DNA of 64,000 nucleotides, from contig CM060118.1 of NCBI GenBank assembly GCA_030522415.1, positions 18,657,151 through 18,721,150 of the forward strand. The letters are read 5' to 3'. Under the pieces are notes generated by a model that was not told the origin of the DNA, did not search any database, and was given only the letters and a program-made list of their open reading frames with translations. Each line of letters begins with the position of its first letter. Position 1 is the stretch's first letter. The translations under genes were made by a program, and so were the position numbers. This document shows positions 49,301 through 63,912 of this stretch, in pieces. The stretch is from Channallabes apus (taxonomy: Eukaryota > Chordata > Actinopteri > Siluriformes > Clariidae).

Positions 49301-52300
49301 GTGTAGTGCTGAGGTGTGGGATGATATTACAGCCTGAGAGAGTGAGTGTGTTTGCTCTCTGCTTATTATGGAGAGGAGCCAGTCTTCTCAGAGGCCATGG
49401 GGGGAAGATGGCAGTGCTGATAGTGGCCACATGGGTTCCATCAGGGTAATTGAAGCAGTCTGCCTTGCACCAAAACGGAGCCCTGAAGGACGCGACAAAA
49501 CCAATTGATTTAAAGGCAATAGAGCCAGTGCTCAAAAGATGACATTTTTATTAACATCCCTTAATGCAAAGCAGGGCTGTTTATGGCCACATAGGTGTCC
49601 TCTGAATATATATTTTTTTATTTTTAGATGATTAGAGAAGTTTGGGCATGTCACAGGGTCAGAGGAACAGAACTTCAGAGGCAGGATATGATGACCCTAC
49701 AATATTCCACAGGGTTACAGGTCAGTTCGTATAAAAATTATTTAAAAAATATTATGCTTGGTATATTTAGAGATAATTATGAAAAGAACCAAAATGACAT
49801 GTTCCTTACTTTCAAATTTAGTCTTAAGTAAAAACCGACATCATGATGTCACTGCTTAAAACCGCTGTACAGTAGTTTATGACTAATTGTAAGTCTACAA
49901 AGATCATCTAGATTTGGCCAACCCAAGGCTTCAACTTCTCTTTTTCTCGCTCCTCACTCATGTTTTAAGTCTGAAAGAGTTAATGATAACCGGGTCTGTG
50001 TTTGCACAATATATGATGCAGACTGACATAACAATAAAGGCTTTGGGGTTCAATAAAGATTACTGTGGGGCCTTTCTACAGCAAGTTGTTACCTTTATGC
50101 CAGGTTAAAGACACAGCAGTCAAAACAAATGCCTCACCCAAACTATCCTTTCAAGATTCAAGATTCGAGATTCAAGAACTGTATTTTCATTGAGTGAAAA
50201 CAATGGAATTGCAGATTATCCTTTCTCTAATTGGGTGCCATTTCTTTTATGCTTCTCATTAGACATCGTTGTGTGATATGGGGATGGAGTAAGAGAAGGT
50301 CTACATCTCGGTCCTGGATATTGTTCAGAGTCATTGTCCTCTGGATCACCTGGCTCCAGACCACAGAAGCTATAATTATACTTCTGCAAAAACCACATAC
50401 AATACCAGAGCAATAAGGCAACCTATCACTCAAGACTCTCCATGCAGACACTGGGTTTGTTTTGCACCTCCCAGTATATCTTATGTCATTTGTAAATGGA
50501 AACATACCATAAGTTTATTTACTGTAACAAATAACAAGCAAACAATGAGATGCAGATTGTTGGATATGTTTTCTTTGGTATAAATGGAGCAGATTAAGCC
50601 TTTGTCACAGTGTTTGAAATCTGAAAGCATCATTCATGCTAAAGTGGAAATAGTCTGTATGATTCTTCAGACATTTTACAGACATCCTGTATGTTGGGGG
50701 AATTTTACAGTGTCTTGTTTTGCATATTATTCAAAGGGAAACATACCTTAGATCACACACACACACAAACATATGCTTTTATTTAAATAAGATATTGTAA
50801 TTTTCCATCTTGAATAATATGATTGAGGTACAGAGATCACGAAAGAGCAGTGAGATTGGACCTATAGATTACCCTCACTTGCATTTACTTCCTCCACTGC
50901 TGTACCACTAGACCTTTAAAGTCTTTTAGTCCATAATAAGACATGACACACAAAGGAAAACATACAACCAAGGTCAAATATGGTCCTCGTTATGGTAACG
51001 AACAGCCCATGAGGACACTAGTCTACACTGTTCTCACATGGCCCTTCATGTGAAACTTAGGCAAAATAATAACCACATCTGCACTGAAATAAATGAGTGA
51101 CCTCAAACGCTATCTTCATTGAGACATGACAGTCCAAGACTGAATGTTGCTGTTCACTGAAACAATTCAATTTCCCAACAATCTCTATAAGCACAGTTCA
51201 TTTATTAAAACGTTTAGCTTGTGTTAAAATGGTTACCACATGCAATTTCACTAACAGCACCAATGTTTAGATAATGGATCTGATTCCTTGCCCAGTCATA
51301 CTGACATTCAAGAACCATTCAAACACTCAAACCATTATGGTTTCATGTTGACATGTTGGCACACAAAATCACAACATGACTGATACAAGGTCTGCCAAAG
51401 GATGGTGCATTCCATCAAGGCATTCCAAATTAAAAGGAGGTTTTATTGAAAAGTTAAAAAATAACACCGCTACTAAAAGTCATCAGAGTAGCTTGGATTC
51501 TTTGTAAACCCTTCTTTATATAAATAATGCAGAACTTAGTGATTCTTGCTAAACTGGATCATAATTACATTATTGGTTTACATAATCTCCCAAAGGAAAA
51601 TCTTTGGCAAAGATTTGCTTTAATATGTCTTGAAATTGTTACCAGCTGGTTTGGCTACACGAAATGCTCCTCTCTCTTAAAAACCTCAAAGCAAAAAAAA
51701 AAAAGAAAAAAAAAACAAGTAGCATGCAATATTCAGAACACTTTTTTTGTTTTATTGTCTTTCATCCAACAGCAACATGTTGATCTGACCTCTTTGTATT
51801 TTATTTCATGTCTTACTGTATAATGCTTTACATACAGTCTGTGATATCATCCAGTCCAATATTCTGAGGCTTACTTTTCCCCATTCTCCTATGAAAGCAT
51901 CCCTTAACCTTCTAACCCCCTGACACTAGCATCAGAGTCAAGTCATATCTGACCCATAATAGCCCATGTACTAATAAGGTCAGTAAAGATGGTAGCTTTT
52001 TCGCCTGCTATGCAGAAGGCCTGAGTCTGATTCTTAGTCACTCGATGATGCTGGTCCCAAGCCTTGATAAAATGGGAGGACAACCGGTGCCATGTTGCGT
52101 GCAGATCAGATTGTCCGCTGTTGTGACCCCTTGACAGGAGCGGCCGAAATAAAAACAACTGATTAGGACATCACAATGTATTCAGGTTGCATTTAAAATT
52201 TTCTCAGTGCCAGCATGACTAAGAGCTAGAATATCAATTTACAAAGTAATTCAAATTCATATTACAAACGATGTAGGGAAAAGTTATAATAAGTTTTAGT

Positions 52301-53089
52301 GGTTAAACTTTTCCATAGCTGAATTAGCCATCCTGTCATGAGCTGGTTATTAAATGAACTTTAACTATTATCATAAATTCACCTTTAATTCCTCAACATT
52401 GGATATGAACTGTGGGAACAGTTTCTTGATTTTTGTTTTCACAGAGTAATGCACAGTATGCTAAAGTGGTGACATCATGGAGGTTGAGGAATTTAAAGGG
52501 ACCAAGGGATAGTGTCTGTCTGTCTACAGTTTACCTGGTTTCCATCTTCTTCATCAAAGAAGACAAGAGCCACTCTGAGGGCAATGCTGCAGGGGTTTCT
52601 AAGATATAAGAGGTTAAATACTCTATAGTCTCTTGAAACCTCAACATGAGTGGTTTGATAAATACTGTACTGATTTTAGCCATAATAGGCCTATATAATA
52701 AAAACCTGATTGACATTTACAGAGGATTTTAAGTAGAGTACGGTGATGAGACTCTAAGCTGTGGTAAAACATTTGAATGGTGCAAACATTTGGACAATTC
52801 CAGCTGTGGCTCGTACCCATGAGCATTCAGCAAGTGGAACACTCTCAGGAAAAAACTCCAAAGGCATTCTGTTCTTGCAGAACAATACCTCATACCTCAT
52901 TCTGTTCTTGCGGAACAATACCTCATACTGCCCACCACATGAATGTGTATATGTATATACGAGTGTGAATAAGCGATTAAATGAAGGTTATGCCCTGTAA
53001 TGGATAGATTGGATGAGGCAGGTTAAGTGGTTACTAATGAGGCAATTCATAGCATCACTGTACTAATCCTAATTAATCATCTTAAAAGT
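46332..53089. other. Intergenic sequence, no gene recognised
   Basis: No gene or transposon seen. Balanced, repeat-free stretches at about 46560-47060, 48770-49010 and 49240-49530 could be non-coding conserved elements. A small CAAGATTC repeat lies at 50150-50175. A 33-bp tandem duplication (CATTCTGTTCTTGC unit) lies at about 52864-52929. Confidence 0.45.
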
Positions 53090-53420
53090 ATATTGTATCT
53101 GTCAGATCAGTCAGTTTTATTAAAATGTTATTGATCAATTAAAAGCAGATCCTTAATTTGTCTCCCTTAAAACTCAAAAACATTTTTTTCTTATCACTAT
53201 TAGGCTTAATAGGATTAAATTAGCACTACTGGATTAATTACTATGATTTAGTCCTAACAGTGAGACAGAGTAATTAGGCTCACTGCCAAAAACAATGTGT
53301 AATATTCCAGGATAACCACCCAATACTCCGGTAATTCTCCTTATCAAATACTGAATGTAATTAAGAGCAAAGTAAACACCCTGGGGCAGACAATAACAAA
53401 AACTGGAGTTGATAGAAAAA
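53090..53420. promoter_or_regulatory. Candidate homeodomain-rich non-coding block
   Basis: Contains three TAATTA sites (53235-53240, 53271-53276, 53358-53363) plus further ATTA cores such as TTGATCAATTAAAAG and GGATTAAATTAGC within about 300 bases, no repeat and no frame. The site density suits an enhancer bound by homeodomain factors, but the region is AT-rich, which raises the chance expectation. Confidence 0.28.
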
Positions 53421-56400
53421 AAGCCTCCAACACTGCTTGAAATTAGACCGGTTCTGATAACATCTACTTACTAAACTTAATTAGGCACTCAGTACCGTAT
53501 GTGTGGTAAAACTTTGCATCAGTGCGTAACTTTTATGATAGCACATTTATCTTTCATAACTTTGTGTATTAACAAAGGCTATAACATATTGTAAAATGTG
53601 CCTGTGAACGTAACATTATAATACAAAAGAATAGGGGAAGATCTGTGGTTTGGGGGACGGGGAAACATTTGCAGAGAATACCTACAAAGTGCGAGACAGT
53701 ATCTTCTTTCAAATAAAACTGTGGTCGCAGCTTCTTAATTAATGTGACCTAATTGTAATGCCCTTAACATGTATTGAAGTTCTTCTGATCAAGATATATA
53801 CGGCATGCTCAGTTACTGCCAATGAGATATGAAACATAAAAGGGAAGGGCAACAGGCCTACTGGTGTGAATTCAACAAACAGTGTTTTTTCAATATGGCC
53901 TCTGCTCTAAACTCCATTGATGTTGAGGAAGCATTCCAGTGACTTTCGGCCACTGGCGTCAGGGAGCCCTCCTCCCTTGTCCACTGCGAGCTTGATGTGA
54001 GTGTGAAAGCTGTTGCTAATAAAAGTTTCAAAGAAAGGGATGAAAAGGAGGAGAAATTGAGCAGCCAGGGCTGCATTATCCCTGCTCTGTATGGTGGCTG
54101 CCCCGGCGGAGGTGTTCTGCCAATGGCAGGGGCTCGGAGAGGTCGCTGGAGATGTCACCAGCATTGCTCGAGGGCAGGGACAAAATCACTCGCTTCTCAC
54201 AGGCTTCAAAGTGCAAGGCAATTACACTCAAGTAGCCAAATGAATAGATGTATCAGCTTGCCAGCAGTTTCTTGAGCAAAACAGAAAGGGCCTTTGAGAA
54301 AGAGAGAGGAGGGCAGAGCCACACCTTATGAGTAATGCGTAACAGCTCATGATAATTACTAGGAGGGGGGAGAAAAAGCTGCCTATGCACCATCCAAAAA
54401 AGGAACTTACTGCAATCATTGGTTCTGATCATGAAGAGAAAAATATTAATAGCAAAAGGGCTAGAATAGCTGCACTCCATATGAGCAACACTGTTTAGAG
54501 AAGGCACTCATTGTGAATGCTTCTCTCGGGCAGTGGCACATACGAAGTCAGATTCCCATTGAGTGTACTGAAAAGAGTCTTTGATTGGAAATTGCTTTGG
54601 CAGGAGAGCTCACCTGTGGAGAGTAGTCTATAGCCTCTTTTGGAGAGCCCAGCAGCTGCCAGAGCTGTAAGTCTGGGCACCTAGTGGGCCAAAGAATGGT
54701 GGATGCAGAGTCTTTCAATACAAAGCCACTTAGTAACAGAAGGCATGTGCCAAGCTTGCAAAGCCAGAATAAAAAGTGCCCTTCGGAGTTGACTAAATAT
54801 CAGGGGCCACTTTTTTTCACTTTCTCCCAGTCCCCACTCCTCAGCCCCCACTTACACTTCTATCACAAGTACAATAGCAGACCTGAGGAGCCCTAACCGC
54901 AGAAATATACCAACAATCGCCAGGGAAAGGGCTGAGGAACTCCGCCGGAGTGTGGAAGCCATCAATTACATAGAGCAAAAGTTAAAAACCCAGCAGGGCC
55001 CACACATTAGAATGCAGAGATATGCAGGCCTGCAGGCAGTAGAAGCCTGAACTGTGGCCAGGCTAACAGAAGCCCACAATGAAAGTGTGGAGTATGAATC
55101 ATGAGTGAGAAAGTTTTACCACACGTCTCATTTTTTCCCACTGATTGGAAAGATATGAATTGGATAATTGTGTAAAATTGCAACTGAAATCCAAGTGCAT
55201 GAAATTTCATTGGTGCTGTATAAATACAGCGCATTTACTGTTTCCAAAATAAAAAATCCGATAATCTCCAAAAACAATATAAATGTGCAGACGAATTGTA
55301 AACAAATCTTGTTGCATCTTATTATAACAGCAAAGGCATACCACATAGCCATGTGTTACAGAATACAGATTCTCTGCCTGAAAGCCTTCACAAACAGCAG
55401 AGGGCCTAAAAAGGATGAAAAGCACTTGACTGTCCGGACACTGAGAGCGTGAATTCCACTGTGCCTTTTTGGCCATGTCTCTCAGAAGGCGCCGCCTGAC
55501 ACACTGAGAGCAATGCGCAGGGATCACACAAAGCCTCGTCAATTCAACCATCTCACAGCAGCTAATTTATGATGCCCTCAAAGCAATTTTCACAGTCAGA
55601 AAAGTGCAATTGTATTTTCCAGCTCATTAAACCCAAGCACAACAAAGCTTTCATCCTCCCGCTGCCCCCCTCCCATTCCAGCCCTCCACCCCACAGTCTG
55701 CATTTCAAAAGAAGCATCGTGAAAACACAAGCCTCTGTAAAGTGTAAAATAAACATTTTCCTCTCGCTCTTTTTCAACATTTTTGGTCAATGCCTAAAGA
55801 GAAATTTGTCAACACATAAGGCCAGGATAAGAGCGCTGCAAATTAAAGCATTCATAAACTCAGATTGCCCAAGTTTCAGTGAGAATTTAAGGCTTGTTTA
55901 TTCAGAGGGCCTCTTCACTCTCCTCCCTCTTCTTTGTTCTGCGTTTCATGGGAGGACTTGGAAATTGTAATCTCAGGACAATCAGGCTGACTTATTTGTT
56001 CAGCTCCTGTCTCACTTGTAATAGCAGGAAAACCTTTAAATCACATGAGTACCTGTCAAGCAGCTCCGCTTTGCCTCAGTTGCCCAACCTCACGAACATT
56101 AATAAACAAACTCCTATGGGGCTAATAAAAAAATTAGTTGTCCAATTGAGCTTGTATAACAGAGTTCTGACAAACATGGTGCTGGAGTACTTCAGCACTT
56201 CAGTATTACCTGCTTCAATACACCCATATTGATTTAGGAAAGGACTTAGTTAATTAGATAATTAGTTGGATCACATGTATAAGAACAACCTTCAGGACCA
56301 GGATTGAGAACGACTCACATTGCTGGATTTAATAATACCCAGGCAGTTCTTTTTAATCTATGCTTCAAAATTACGAAAACAGTTTAATCCTCTGACATTT

Positions 56401-59400
56401 CCCTCTCTGTTTGTGCTTTATGCCAATTCATTAATAGAATAAGAAAGTAGAGTGATGAATGCTTTCATGTCACCACAGAGAATCTACTGATACAGTACTA
56501 TGCAAGGAAGGTTTTAAGTATGAGCAAATAAAGTAATTGCTACAAACATAGGGTATTAGAAATGTAGCTGTAGAAAGAAGGGGTTATAGTTTAAGGATTA
56601 TATTTCAACTTTATAATAGTAGAGGCCTTTGAATATTTTTCACAGAAAAGGCTTGATCGTTTGAACTTGTCAGCGAATTAGACAGGGAGATTGCTCACTG
56701 AGATTGCCCTTGATAAAACAGTCAGCTCGGCTGTAGTGACTTTGCCCTGAAAACATTTCTGTGCTAAGCAATTTGGCCACAGTCAAACTTGGACTCATGT
56801 GAAGGGGAATACTGACGCTCCGGCAGAAGCTTTTGTGAAAACTCATTGTATGTCTGGCCACTGGAGGGAGGCTGGGAGGGGAGAGAGGATTTGAATGTGT
56901 GGTCAGAGGTTTTGGTCGCTCACTAAAACCACAAAGATGCCACAATTAGTTCTTGTCCCTACAGAGCAGGCCATGTGACCACTTTCATTGTATCTGGCCT
57001 TCACTCAAAAATCCTGGTTCCAGTCTGCAATCAAAGCCCAGAAAATGACCCCAATTGTTAGTGTTAACTCTGTGGTATACCTTTAACGCCATTTGTAAAA
57101 TATGTTCTAAATTTTTACGATTGAACACAGAATTTGGCATACTTGAAAATTAAAGTTCCATATACTTAATCATTTATGAATATAATGATTATTTATTTTT
57201 AACCATGTAAACTGATATAGCATCACATACAGATTGCCTTATAAAATGTAAAGAGGGAAAAAGCTACTAAGTGGTAGATTAGATTTCCCAACAGGGCAGC
57301 TCAGTAGTTCATGGGTAGCTTACCTTTATAATTGCTCAAAAACAAGGGCTTGGCAATTGAGATAAAGCAGGCAATGCCTTTTTTTTTGTGAAAGTCAACG
57401 GACTCTAGGACTGGGGCCATGTTGGGCCACGTTAGCCTAAAATGATTAGGTCAGGTCAAGCTCTTGTTAAGTCAAATAAAAGGTCAACATACTTTCTACT
57501 TATCCGTGTCACCCGAGGCCTTTACTTTAAGTGGCCCCTCAGGGCTCAGTAAAAAAAATCCTAAGGAAACCTTATGCGCATGGATGTAAACCCAAAGCTG
57601 AGTTGCTAAAGCAGTTTCCCTTTCGAGAAAGTTAAGTATTTATGGTGCCTGACCTCTGCCTGTTTCACTCTCAACAGTCCAGTGTGTTCTGTTTTAAAGA
57701 GAGTTGATGGTCATTTAGTTATGAAGTAAAAAAAAATACAACTACTGAAATAAACCCAACATTTGTTTCAATTTAGTGTTATTTTTAACTTAAACAGTGA
57801 CTGCTTTTAAATTCTATATCAAATCCAAAATGAGGGGAAAAATGTGAGACATGTACCTGGTTATACCATAGATAGACGTTTACAAAAAAAACTGTAAAAC
57901 TGCTATAAATACTTTATATCAATATTTTAATAACCCTAAGACCGATCTTAACACAATCATAAGATTCTCTTTTAGTTGCGTTAATTTGAATACAAAATGA
58001 CAATAAACATTAACATTAATAAATTGAAAATATATTCAAAGAGAATCTCAGTGACAGGTTTATAAGATCACTACAGAGATCAGAATCCTTTCAGTCTTGC
58101 AATAATCCACACATGTAATCAGCTGTTCAGGTGGATACAGAGCATCCTTCAGAAGATCTTGCATTCTACTAAAGGACATCTTGTTACACGGCTATATTTT
58201 ACTTGATGCTAGCTTTGGTTATTTGCCTGCAAGTATGGTTCAGCATTCTTTCACACATAAAGAGTAGTTCCTTTTTCTTTTAATATAAGGAAATAAACAT
58301 GCATATATTCAATGAAAAATAAAACACAAATAAATTAATACATATTTATTGTTAGCCATTTTAATTGCATTAATTGTTTGCATTATGCTATGAAATACAT
58401 ATAATATTCATAGTTTCCTGAATGCAAAGACTTCTTTAAAATGTTTTTCTTCCTATTTCTTTTTTTATTCCTAAAAAATGTGAAATGCCCTCATCCACTT
58501 TGTGAAAATGGCCATCCCACTTGAGGGTGACCTTGAGGGACAGATCTGCTTTCATGCTCTGTAATGACTTCTGACATGGTTTACTTGCCTCCACGCTGTG
58601 ACAGAAATGTTTGCTGGAGTCTGAAGAGGAAATATTTGAAACAAGGCACCACTAAAGGGAGCCTGAAGCAAAACAGTAAGATTACACTTCAAGAGCAAGT
58701 GTTTTAAATAAAGGTGCTTGTGTGAAGAGGTACGAATTAACACAACCAGCCTATTACTGCCACACCTTATCCTAACACTAAAATAAAAGTCATATGAACA
58801 TTTACAGTGGAATAGGATGTATATAAATACACAGAATTTAAATGGAGTCTGTTTAATACAGAGATATTTTACAATGAATTCCAGATGAAAAAGGTTAGAG
58901 TGAGCAGCTCAGTGTGACACAACATGATGCTCAGATGCATGCAGAATTAGGCTTAAATAATTTAAGTGAATTTATGTTCACTAGCCAGGTTAGGAATTTG
59001 ATAATATAATTATAAAAATTGAAGGTAATTTCTATCTCTATGTCTCAATCAACTTTTACAGTTAGTTAGAATCAAAACAGTCGGAACACTATTAAAATAT
59101 AGTGTTGTTTTAGTTTAAAAATTTTGGTCTACATGCGAATTAATGTAGTGTAAGATTTGCACCTTTCCATAGTATCATATTTAAAATGAGCACATGTTTC
59201 ATTACAATTATTATAAAACTTTCTTAAACTTAAAAGTAAAAAAAAAAAAGATTTGTTTATGATAAATATGACATTAGATAATTATCATGATCTGTTACAG
59301 ATACTGTACCTGCACAAAAATGAAATACCAATGATAAAACAGAGTAATGACAAGAAACCCTGCAGGTATAGGGAGTGGTTCTGTGTGTTCGGTATGTGAT

Positions 59401-61729
59401 GGACGTGCATGTGAAAACTTGTGTGGGGTACTAATTATCATTATCTAATTACAGACATCCATGCCAAGAGGATTATATGACCCTGCTGATGACTTTCAGT
59501 CATGGTCTAGTGCAATACAATGTTTGGTAAAGTTAAAGAGATAAAAAATAACTAATAAAAACATTTGCTAAAAATTGCAGTGTTCCACATTTTTTACAGA
59601 GGCAAGTAAAAACACTTCTGCTTTTCTCCCTGTGGTTTTTATAAGGAATGGATATATGTACAACTCAATGGTTGGTTTGACTGAGTAACGTCCTTACAAT
59701 GTCCATTTCTGCTATTTCTTTTTATGAGAATCAGGGCGGAGGATGCATGAGAAATCTATGTAACCCCCCTTGGACACAGACAAACATTCCATCCAAAATC
59801 AGATCTTTACAAAACTTTGAACTCACATACAAAGATCTAACATAAACAGTACCGCAGTGCACCAAAGCGACTGCTCCACTGGCAAAGCAATAGTGAAATC
59901 ATGAGGGATTCCCAAAGAAAAACATTTTGTGTTGATGTTTCAAGCAATTATACTAAGCCCAAGAAAAGCAACAGGAAAAATTAACTACTAAATAAAAGTG
60001 GCTGAGAGGGATAGTTGGAGAGAGGAGGACATGGTTTCCTGAATGACATTAAATTGAATTCCCAAGAGGTAAATTAATGCCTTTAGATGACTGCAAAGGA
60101 AATTACTTAATAGCTGTTATGAAGCAAGCAGGAACATCAGTGTTGTTAGATGCAATGTAAAATGCAGATGTTTAACTACTGACGCCTGACCTCTTGTAGC
60201 TTTACACTGAACAACAGCAGAGGAAAGTGATTATACTGCAGGGAGTTTTATTTAATGCTTGTTTTAATATTGTGCAGATGACAATCCATTGGAACCAAAT
60301 ACTATTAAAAATATATGCTAAATCTTAATGAGTGGTGCTGATTTATAATGATAGACAAATCACTTAAAAGCAAAATAATTAGATGCATGATTGTACTCAT
60401 TAAAAACATACAACACATTAATTTACTGATTCTAAAGACTGGGTCAGTGCAATATGTCTAGCAACATACTAATAATTGAGCAATAAAGTAAATAATATAA
60501 ATATATAAACCTTGCGTTTAGATACACTTTAGACATAAACCATGCACAATTCACATAGTCAAGAAAAAACCAAATGGAAATAATTTTGGAAAATATTGAG
60601 AGGTGGAACAAAAAAGTCATATTTGGAAAGGTATTGTTTGGTTATTGTTTACTGAGGCACAAATCTGAAAAACTCACGATAATCATGTTGGCATATTAAA
60701 TCTCCAAACATTTAGTAGAGTAATAAGGCGCAGACCTAAACAATTAAACTCCAAAATGCCTTTGCCAGAGACAAATTCACTAGGCTCTTTTAATAAGTAA
60801 GCCTCCTGTCATTTTCTGTCATTTAGAGTTAAAGAGCAGTACACTGTTTACAGTATTCTGCTTTGTAATAAATCAGAAGACCACTTCCTTCAGGGAAGTA
60901 AACACTTCAATATGTGCACTGGTTTTTGAAGAACATTCACAAGTGCTCTCATTAGAGGAGGATACATGGGCGAGCCATTACACTGACAAACCACCTTCTT
61001 AAAAGAGACCTGAGACACACTTAAAGCTCCCAGGCTATTTTAACATTGACAGGAGGAAAAACTGCTTTTCAATGTTTTATTAAATTAGATAATCTAGAAA
61101 ATTGTTTAGTCATGAAATACCTAGAATTTTCACTAAAATTTTTGTTTTTGGTTTAAATTATGATAAAATGACAATCCGATGTAGATAGATATTAAAGTCG
61201 GTGTTAAGAAGAAGCGGCACCCTAAAATGTAACTATAACCCGAAGTATAAAGCTTATTATAAATCGACGTTTAAGCACATTAATTTATTAGTATAAATCA
61301 AATGTTTAAAGGTATTAAGCCCATTTGAATGTATTATTTAGCAAAATATGGTTTTATTTAAAAGAATTATGTACGCTAGAAATGCTTTTCTGTAGTAAAT
61401 GTTGCCTTTAAATTGCAGTATGGAGCTGTGCCACGAATTAAAACGATTTCGCTTTACCGACAATCCAATAAATAAATATACCTAATATCAATTATTTAAA
61501 TATATTTACCTTTCTCTCATATAAAATGATTCCAAGCAACAATCAATGAAATTAAATGCATGATTAAATATTTAACTTCCCTCAGGCAAATAGTTTGCTT
61601 AACAAGCTGACAAGAGAAAATATAAACCGGCCATGCAAAAGTTTTGTTGTGCGTCTATTCGTTGTAGAAAAAAAATTATCATCGGTTGCGTATGTTTCGA
61701 TCGAACAGTCATTAGCTCGGAGCTTGGTG
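53421..61729. other. msx3 upstream interval, no gene recognised
   Basis: Long repeat-poor sequence. More balanced blocks at about 53900-54260, 54500-55120, 55380-56130 and 56650-57060 have no convincing frame. They are the best places to look for conserved non-coding elements. The part from 57100 to 61700 is mostly AT-rich. Confidence 0.45.
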
Positions 61730-61970
61730 AAGTTTGAGAGTGTAGCAGTAATGTGGCAGTGTGTGGGAACCGTTCTCTCTTCAGTTATTTCCCTGCCATT
61801 AAAGTGCTGCAGGAGATAATTGGTTAAGTGGAGCTACCCGCTGCCTTACTCTCCCCGAGGTAGCTTCCTTTTTGATCTCGCCGAGACTGGCGCCTTCCAA
61901 AGCACGACTTGTCTGCCTTATGAAATGCTTTGACTTACGGTGAAGGCTTGCCAGTTGCGTTTCAATAGAC
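61730..61970 (+). promoter_or_regulatory. msx3: Candidate proximal element of msx3
   Basis: A balanced, repeat-free block about 0.9 kb before the start codon. It includes GAGATAATTGGTTAAGTGG, the GC-rich TCTCCCCGAGGTAGCTTCC and CGCCGAGACTGGCGCC. Proposed as promoter-proximal regulatory DNA by position and composition. Confidence 0.3.
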
Positions 61971-62386
61971 GTTTTTTTTTGCTATCTTAAAGGGCCAAGA
62001 CAAGCTTTAAACTGTTGTAATTTGGCGTGACACAATCGTCATTCATTCATTCCCATCGTTTATCAATTGTCCCTGCAGATCTAGCTAAATATGGTCTAAT
62101 TGGTGCAGTTATTTTGTCTTTACTACTTAAATTGTAGTTTATGTATAGTCCATATTTCTCCGAAACATTCTGCTGGGGAAACAAATGTTTACAAATAAGC
62201 TTACATAGTCATAATTTTTATACAGTCTATGGCTGAAATGAGCTAAAAGTAAATAATCAAACGTGTTTTATAAGAGATTAAAATAGATTTCCCACAAATA
62301 AATAAACAGAGGAAGAAAAGGCCAAGGAAGTGGCTAGTTGTCTTGTGTATGGTTTCAATAAGAGTTAAGCTAATGAGAGCAGAGAG

Positions 62387-62420
62387 TCTCTCTCTCTCGC
62401 GCGCGCGCTCTCTCTCTCTC
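62387..62420. repeat. (CT)n(CG)n(CT)n tract
   Basis: CT repeats flank an 11-base CG run (62398-62408). Alternating CG can adopt Z-DNA. It lies about 400 bases upstream of the msx3 start codon. Confidence 0.9.
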
Positions 62421-62579
62421 TTTTCACAGACGGCCCCTCCGGTTAATTGCAACAAAAGTTCTCAAATAGCTCAAACACTGGAGCCCTGGAGCCATCAATA
62501 AACCACAGCGGCAAGACAAGTATGATTGACCACGCACATTTCTTTCAAAATCACTTTGCCGTCCATCTCTAAGAAAGTT

Positions 62580-62710
62580 TACTGGCCAATCAAAAAGCGG
62601 ACACGAGGAGTCATGTGGGCAAAATGAAGCGCTGATTGGAGGGCGGCAAAGAAGAAAGAGAACTTTTGGGAGTTTTATAGCTGGGAGAGATTTTGGACTA
62701 TACAAGAGAC
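62580..62710 (+). promoter_or_regulatory. msx3: msx3 core promoter
   Basis: CCAAT at 62586-62590 and an inverted CCAAT (ATTGG, 62635-62639) precede a weak TATA-like TTTATAG at about 62674-62680. A GC-richer 5' leader runs to the start codon at 62802. Transcription would start near 62705 if the TATA-like site is used. Confidence 0.5.
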
Positions 62711-62801
62711 AAGGGAGCGTCGCAGAGACGCGGCGAATGACAGAAAGGAAAAACGAAGCGAGGACGAGTTAAATTGAGAGGGCCTGGCATTTGGAAGTTG
62801 T

Positions 62802-63912
<1,111 letters not shown>

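Noticed and set aside
55569..55970. 133-codon + ORF in the msx3 upstream interval
   Set aside because: Composition reflects CCTCCC-rich and AT-rich DNA, no domain or initiation context; a conserved non-coding block is more likely.
62424..62705. 93-codon - strand ORF upstream of msx3
   Set aside because: It lies antisense across the msx3 promoter region, including the CCAAT boxes, and resembles no protein.
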